The notes beneath the pieces are model-generated. The model saw only the letters and a program-made list of their open reading frames with translations, searched no databases and was not told where the DNA came from. Of a DNA stretch of 64,000 nt, positions 60,201-64,000 are shown one piece after another; position 1 is the first letter of the stretch, and every line of letters begins with the position of its first letter. The position numbers and the translations under genes are program-made. Source of the DNA: Taklimakanibacter lacteus (GTDB taxonomy: Bacteria; Pseudomonadota; Alphaproteobacteria; Rhizobiales; Aestuariivirgaceae); assembly GCA_003576695.1 (NCBI GenBank), contig QOZQ01000006.1, positions 124,001-188,000 of the forward strand. The letters run 5' to 3'.

Positions 60201-62508
60201 TGAAGATCGCCTGCTGGCCTTCGCCGGCCTCGCCTTCCTGCCTCAGTCCCAGCATGTTGCCCGGCGAAGCGATGGGCAGCGATGCCGTGCGCACCACGCC
60301 GCGCCCGCCTGATTCCTTCATGCGGATGGTGAAATTCGCCTTGAGCGGCCGCGACGTCGTCGGCAGCTGCGGCAAGGGCATGGTGATGTCGGCATGGCCC
60401 TTGTCGTCGGTCTGGGCCAGATCGCCAATGGTGTTCTGCACCGTGTCGACGGCCTCATCCGACAGGCCGAAGACATACGCCTTCCATTGCTCGAAAGGCT
60501 GATAGTCGACGGAAACCGAGATATCGCCCTCGATATCGAGCCTGGCGGCGGGCGCGCCGAAGAGATAGCGCCCATCCACCGTCAGGCTGGCGCCCGCATT
60601 GCGGTCGATCCGCGTGCCATTGGCCTTGAGATCGAATTCGATGCGATCGGGAATGTAGTCTTCGACCAGGAAGCTGGTTTCGCCGACCGCCGCACTCCTG
60701 GGATCGGTATAGGCAAGGACGCGCCAGGTGCCGCCCGCCGCCGAGGAGATGAGCGGGATGTCGAGGACGCGCCCGCCCGCCCCCTGGTCGTTCAGCACGG
60801 TGCGGGAATATTCGACCCCGTCCGGGCGCTCGACGACGAGCGTGACCGGCACGTCGGTCAGCTGGTTGGCGTTGCCGTCGCGCAACAGGACGGCGGCATG
60901 CACCGTCTCGCCGCGGCGATAGACGCCGCGCTCGACATAGACGAAGGCATCCGCCGGTCCCGGCGGATCGCGGCCGGTGACGCCGCGATCGGAAAGATCG
61001 AAGGCGGTGCGCGAAATATCGATGAAGGCATAGTCGTCCTTGTCGTTGGACGCGACCACCAGCGCCGGCTCGAGCCCGTCCTGGCCCTTGGTGAGGCCGC
61101 TGTCGAACAGGGCTGTGCCTTGGGCGTCCGTCTTCACGCTGCCGAGGATCTCGTTGTTGCGGGCAATGAGCCGCACCGTGACATTGGCGAGCGGATCGGC
61201 GGACGCGATGGAGCGCAGGAACACATGCAGCCCATCCTTGCCCTTGAGCGTCGTGAGGCCGAGATCGGACACGACGAACCACTGCGTGGCGAGCTGGCTG
61301 TATTCTTCCGCCGTCACATCGGCCGGCGCCGCGGTCATCACATAGAGGCCGGGCTCGATCTTGCCCAGCGCCTCATCCACCGGGAAGGCGGTGGTGACAT
61401 CCTCATTGGGCCTGCTCACGAGGTCCATGGTGCCTTCCCACACCTTCTGGCCCTTGCTGCGGCCGATATCGCCCGCCTGGTAGTTGTAGATCTGGTCGAG
61501 GAAGTTGGAGCCGACGGCGGACAAGAGGCTCCGGTCGCCGATGCGATAGAGCTCAAGCTTGGCCTTGGTTGAATTGACCGACACCAAGGGGATGCCGTTC
61601 TGGCCGGTGCGCGGCAGCACATAGGACTTGCCGACGAAATGCACCGACGGCGTGCGGTCGCGCACATAGATCTCGTAATCGGCATCTTTCAGCAGGGCCT
61701 CATCCACCGAAGAGGGCAAGCCCTGGCGCACGGTGACCTTGTAGCGCTCGCCATGCTTCAGGCCCTCGATGCACAATTTGGTGCCGTCGACCGTGACGGC
61801 CGAGATGGCGCCGGGGCTCTGCGTGAAATAGGGCGCGAAATCGCTGACCGCATTGGACAAGGGATCGGAGAACTGGAAGCACAAACGCGGCTGCGGCGCA
61901 TCGCTCTCCACCGTGTAGTCGGTGATGCGGAAGCCGTGAACCTTGCGCAGCTCCTCATAGGTCTGGCGGATCTCTTCATTCTCGACCAGCGCGAGGCTGG
62001 CGCGATAGGCATTGAGCGCCGGGCGCCAATCCTCGCGCTTGACCAGCGCCTGGGCGATATCGTTGAGGGCGAGCGCCTTCTCTGCGGTCACATTGGTGAG
62101 CTGATAGGCCCTGACCGCCGCACCCAGCGCCTTGAAGGGCAGATCATAGCCGTCCTGGGAGTTGAAAGGCTCGGCGACGAGGAGGAAATCGGCAAGCTTT
62201 TGCCAGTTTGTCTGGTCATTGGGTGAGAGGGCCAGCATCTGCTCCACCACCACCGCGGCATTGCGGTTGTTGCCCTGCGTGTTCGCCGCTTCGAGCTCCT
62301 GCTGCAGCTCAGGCAGCGTCTTCTTGAGGGTCTTGGCGATCTTGGCGATCGTCTCGCGGTAGCTGTCGGCCGCATAGGAATAGGTATCGACCGAGAATGG
62401 CGTGGCGGCCCGTGCCGGCGCCACCATCAGCCCGAACAGCGCCAGGATGATCAGCAATCGGGAAATATGGAACTGCGTGACGTTGGTGAATTGCGCCTTC
62501 GGAATCAT
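57295..62508 (-). CDS. Bacterial alpha-2-macroglobulin (YfhM-like)
   Basis: A 1737-residue exported protein with a signal peptide (LLIILALFGLMVAPARA) and no lipobox. It has the MG1-type N-terminal repeats, a bait region and the thioester motif C1292-S-E-Q1295 in YPYGCSEQLV, followed by the all-helical complement-type domain with repeated QDTNGAFGLWNSYSGDLWLSAYVTDFL segments and a C-terminal receptor-like MG domain. It traps proteases covalently in the periplasm. Pairing with pbpC suggests protection of the cell wall after envelope breach. The lack of a lipid anchor is different from E. coli YfhM. Confidence 0.94.
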   Translation of the reverse strand: MIPKAQFTNVTQFHISRLLIILALFGLMVAPARAATPFSVDTYSYAADSYRETIAKIAKTLKKTLPELQQELEAANTQGNNRNAAVVVEQMLALSPNDQTNWQKLADFLLVAEPFNSQDGYDLPFKALGAAVRAYQLTNVTAEKALALNDIAQALVKREDWRPALNAYRASLALVENEEIRQTYEELRKVHGFRITDYTVESDAPQPRLCFQFSDPLSNAVSDFAPYFTQSPGAISAVTVDGTKLCIEGLKHGERYKVTVRQGLPSSVDEALLKDADYEIYVRDRTPSVHFVGKSYVLPRTGQNGIPLVSVNSTKAKLELYRIGDRSLLSAVGSNFLDQIYNYQAGDIGRSKGQKVWEGTMDLVSRPNEDVTTAFPVDEALGKIEPGLYVMTAAPADVTAEEYSQLATQWFVVSDLGLTTLKGKDGLHVFLRSIASADPLANVTVRLIARNNEILGSVKTDAQGTALFDSGLTKGQDGLEPALVVASNDKDDYAFIDISRTAFDLSDRGVTGRDPPGPADAFVYVERGVYRRGETVHAAVLLRDGNANQLTDVPVTLVVERPDGVEYSRTVLNDQGAGGRVLDIPLISSAAGGTWRVLAYTDPRSAAVGETSFLVEDYIPDRIEFDLKANGTRIDRNAGASLTVDGRYLFGAPAARLDIEGDISVSVDYQPFEQWKAYVFGLSDEAVDTVQNTIGDLAQTDDKGHADITMPLPQLPTTSRPLKANFTIRMKESGGRGVVRTASLPIASPGNMLGLRQEGEAGEGQQAIFNAVAIDPQGNQVAAKGASWVLKRLTTTYQWYKSDNRWSYEAVTTARKVTGGTVDLAADQPAQISAPVQWGQYRLEITADGLAPSSTSFYAGYYTSEKTNTPDMLPVALDKTSVKSGDTLQVKIDARFAGKASVQVVGERLFSSELIDVPEKGTTVPVKVGSDWGTGAYVLVTHFRPMDIAAKRMPTRSIGLAWFGIDRTERTLKVSLTPPAVMKPRQALKVPVKIEGLAGEKAYVTVAAVDVGILNLTNYKPPEPETYYYGQKRLSAELYDIYGQLIDGMGANRGPIRTGGDSGAGNFNSPPPTQAPLALFSGIVQVAADGSAEVPFEIPAFNGTIRVMAVAWTPTKVGHASVDVIARDHIVIAGTLPRFLGSGDKSRLRLDLLNAEAVPGDYTLAVTIDGPISSDPALLHQTVKVGAVGARTPVNIPITASGIGTAQVTAMLTGPGDLQVEQGFTLGVVPSNPPVTRRMVHMIEPNGGITVSKDLIAEMVAGTGAVSLSVGPLSAIDVPGLLRDLDRYPYGCSEQLVSRAMPLLYLSELGGNDIDLDGSVKDRLADTVQRLLARQDTNGAFGLWNSYSGDLWLSAYVTDFLLRAREKGFAVPEGALNQAVDYLRNQVGNSPYVEQGKGEDMAYALYTLARAGRAPAGDLKYFADTKIGQFGTAMARAQIAAALGMLGDKPRAGAAFQSAADVLQAEAAGTIPSAWGYYGSPLRDAAAIVALAENGNAGPPVIQAALKVISDERAKSRYASTQEMTWMVLAARSIVEQARGVQLNVDGSAHQGAFYKIYRDTALDASHKVSNQGTTPLQAVVAVSGAPIVPEPASSNGMTLMRIYYGLDGTPVDPAQVVQNTRLVVVLTASRDGKDQTGNFLLVDRLPAGLEIENPALVATGSTGSLSWLTDMTGATYTEFRDDRFVAAFTDQSAKLAYIVRAVAPGQYTLPGATVEDMYRPERNATLATTTMSVIEK

Positions 62509-62806
62509 CCTTGTCCTCCCAAGACATAGGGTGAGGTGACGCGAGCTGCGCCACCCATCGGGTTGCGTGTATATGCGGACTGTCGATGTCTGGCCTGCCT
62601 CAAGCTCCGGCCAAGCATGGTATGGGTCTTTCCGTCGTCCGGCAATCAGGTGACAGCAAATTATGGCAATTGTTTCGCGAGGGAAGCGGGAAGCAGCAAA
62701 TTGATTTCGCCTCGCTTCCAGCGCATGTCATCCCATTAAAATTGTCTGATTGCCTTTCACCTGTTGAGGCGGGATGCTGACGCCTCCGCGAGATGGAGCA
62801 TCATGC

Positions 62807-63628
62807 ATGGCCCTTCCCCGCCAGGTTCTCACCATTTCATCGCAAGTGGCGGCAGGCCCGGTCGGCAATTCGGCAATCGTTCCGGCCCTCCTGGCTCTGG
62901 GCGTGACGCCCATTGCCCTTCCGACCATCATGCTCTCCAACCATCCGGGCCATGGCAGGCCGGAAGGCGTGCACGTGCCGGCCGAGAAGCTCAGCCACAT
63001 GCTCGACCGTCTCACCGAGCTGGGCTTTATCGGCGAGGATGTCATCGTGCTCACCGGCTATTTCGCGCATGAAGAGCAGATCGAGGCCGTGGCCCGATTC
63101 CTGGCTGCCTTCAACCGCTCTTATTATCTATGCGATCCGGTTCTCGGCGACACGCATAAGGGCCTCTATGTCACCGAAGCGGTGGCAGGCGCCATGCGCG
63201 ACCGCCTCGTGCCGCTGGCCGATGGGCTCACCCCCAATGTCTTCGAGCTCGGCTGGCTCACTGGCGCCGAGATCAACGACATGGACTCCGCCAGGCGCGC
63301 CTGCCGCACGCTTGCCGACAAATCCGTCATCGTGACCTCGCTGCCGGCGGGCGATGCGCAGCTGACAACGGCGCTGATCGAGGACGGGCGCAGCCTGGCC
63401 GTGACCCGGCCGAAGCAGCTGCAGGTGCCGCACGGCACCGGCGATCTTCTGTCCGGTTTCCTCGCCGGCCGCTTGGCGCAAGGCCACGCGCTGAAGGACA
63501 GCCTGGGCTTTGCCATTGCCGCCACCGAGCAGGTGATGAAGGCGAGCGAAGGCACTGCCGCCCTCGATCTCGCCTGGGGTCTCAAGGACATCGTCTCCGT
63601 CAGCGCCTTCGCGGCGGCGTATGGCTGA
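62807..63628 (+). CDS. pdxY: Pyridoxal kinase (PdxY-type)
   Basis: A 273-residue ribokinase-superfamily pyridoxal kinase. It begins VLTISSQVAAGPVGNSAIVPALLALG, the PdxY/PdxK substrate region, and contains YLCDPVLGDTHKGLYV, LTPNVFELGWLTG and the catalytic HGTGDLLSGFLAG with the GTGD anion hole. It phosphorylates pyridoxal in PLP salvage. The start at 62807 has GGAG upstream. It overlaps the next gene by 8 bp. Confidence 0.93.
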   Translation: MALPRQVLTISSQVAAGPVGNSAIVPALLALGVTPIALPTIMLSNHPGHGRPEGVHVPAEKLSHMLDRLTELGFIGEDVIVLTGYFAHEEQIEAVARFLAAFNRSYYLCDPVLGDTHKGLYVTEAVAGAMRDRLVPLADGLTPNVFELGWLTGAEINDMDSARRACRTLADKSVIVTSLPAGDAQLTTALIEDGRSLAVTRPKQLQVPHGTGDLLSGFLAGRLAQGHALKDSLGFAIAATEQVMKASEGTAALDLAWGLKDIVSVSAFAAAYG

Positions 63629-64000
63629 GCCTGCGACCGTTGCCGGCGTCGATGGCTGCCCGGCCGGCTGGATCGCCGTCCTGTGGGATGGCGCCGACCG
63701 GCTGACCTCTGAATTGTGCATGGATTTCGCCGCCGTGCTGGCGCTCCCCGCCCGGGTGATCGCCGTCGACATGCCCATTGGCCTGCCCGAGACCTCGGGC
63801 CGCCCGCCTGAGCGCGAGGTGCGCGCCAGATTGGGCGAGCGGCAGTCGAGCGTCTTCGCGGTGCCGGCGGCGCCTGCGATCTATTGCGACGATTACCGCG
63901 AGGCCTGCCGGGTCAATCTCCTTCACTCCGATCCGCCGCGGAAAGTGTCCAAGCAGTGCTTTCATCTTTTTCCCAAGATGCGCGAAATCGATGCCGTGAT
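63621..64000 (+). CDS. DUF429 family protein, truncated by the window end
   Basis: Only 126 codons are present. It begins MAEPATVAGVDGCPAGWIAVLW, the DUF429 N-terminal pattern, then VIAVDMPIGLPE and RLGERQSSVFAVPAAPAIY with RVNLLHSDPPRKVSKQCFHLFPKM, resembling an RNase H-like nuclease fold. It starts inside the pdxY coding region (8-bp overlap), so translation is probably coupled. The function is unknown, and the rest of the gene lies beyond 64000. Confidence 0.85.
   Translation, partial: MAEPATVAGVDGCPAGWIAVLWDGADRLTSELCMDFAAVLALPARVIAVDMPIGLPETSGRPPEREVRARLGERQSSVFAVPAAPAIYCDDYREACRVNLLHSDPPRKVSKQCFHLFPKMREIDAV

Noticed and set aside
57268-60312. 1014-codon open frame on the plus strand
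   Set aside because: It lies wholly antisense to the pbpC/alpha-2-macroglobulin genes, is Arg/His/Asp/Gly-rich as expected of a high-GC antisense shadow, and has no recognisable motif.

Overview
The window is about 64 kb of high-GC chromosome (low 60s percent GC by eye), densely packed with short gaps and many 4-bp ATGA/GTGA gene overlaps. Gene content points to an alphaproteobacterium, most likely Hyphomicrobiales (Rhizobiales): an almost complete ethylmalonyl-CoA (EMC) pathway set, an IalB-family protein, yggT-DUF167-folD order, bacterial alpha-2-macroglobulin next to PBP1C, and several kinds of palindromic intergenic repeat of the sort common in that order. There is no prophage, transposase, integrase, CRISPR array, rRNA or plasmid function. 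It reads as core chromosome with small accessory patches.

Layout. 0.1-7.4 kb: a lipoprotein, a fructosamine (Amadori product) catabolic pair frlB-frlD, a DUF1801 protein, a SWIM-SNF2 helicase, and a DUF1778/GNAT toxin-antitoxin-like pair. 7.4-12 kb: tRNA-Ala(CGC), yggT-DUF167-folD, a divergent Lrp regulator and saccharopine dehydrogenase-like gene, inorganic pyrophosphatase and a secreted protein. 12-17.2 kb: an interrupted 101-bp palindromic repeat, cbpA-cbpM, typA, an anion permease, and a second repeat cluster with a fragment of phoD. 17.2-27.3 kb: two PhoD-type alkaline phosphatases flanking an SBP56 methanethiol oxidase-ferredoxin-CoA-binding operon, a flavin monooxygenase, OsmC, gluconokinase, a HIRAN-TerB protein and an amidohydrolase. 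27.4-37 kb: a MexEF-like efflux pair, argG, a DsbA-fold isomerase with a palindrome-built 5' end, a GNAT/two-membrane-protein operon and rlmN. 37-54 kb: the EMC region, with mcd, ccr, ecm, mch and an mcl-type gene, interleaved with transporters and regulators. 54-64 kb: an FAD oxidoreductase, pbpC plus alpha-2-macroglobulin, pdxY and a truncated DUF429 gene.

How the genes work together. ccr, ecm, mcd and mch supply four consecutive reactions converting crotonyl-CoA to beta-methylmalyl-CoA. The CitE-type gene would act next or on malyl-CoA, so the organism probably assimilates acetyl-CoA, C1 or PHB-derived carbon through this route. The epimerase, propionyl-CoA carboxylase and methylmalonyl-CoA mutase must lie elsewhere. 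The alpha-2-macroglobulin/PBP1C pair is an envelope defence and repair module. The methanethiol oxidase operon suggests volatile sulfur metabolism, and the two phoD genes suggest phosphate scavenging.

The most unusual signals are: a 169-bp MITE-like insertion whose excision exactly restores a repeat found intact elsewhere in the window; a near-identical duplicated and internally deleted phoD tail; a coding start assembled from two large palindromes; the methanethiol oxidase-ferredoxin coupling; and a GNAT toxin with Trp at the usual catalytic Tyr position.
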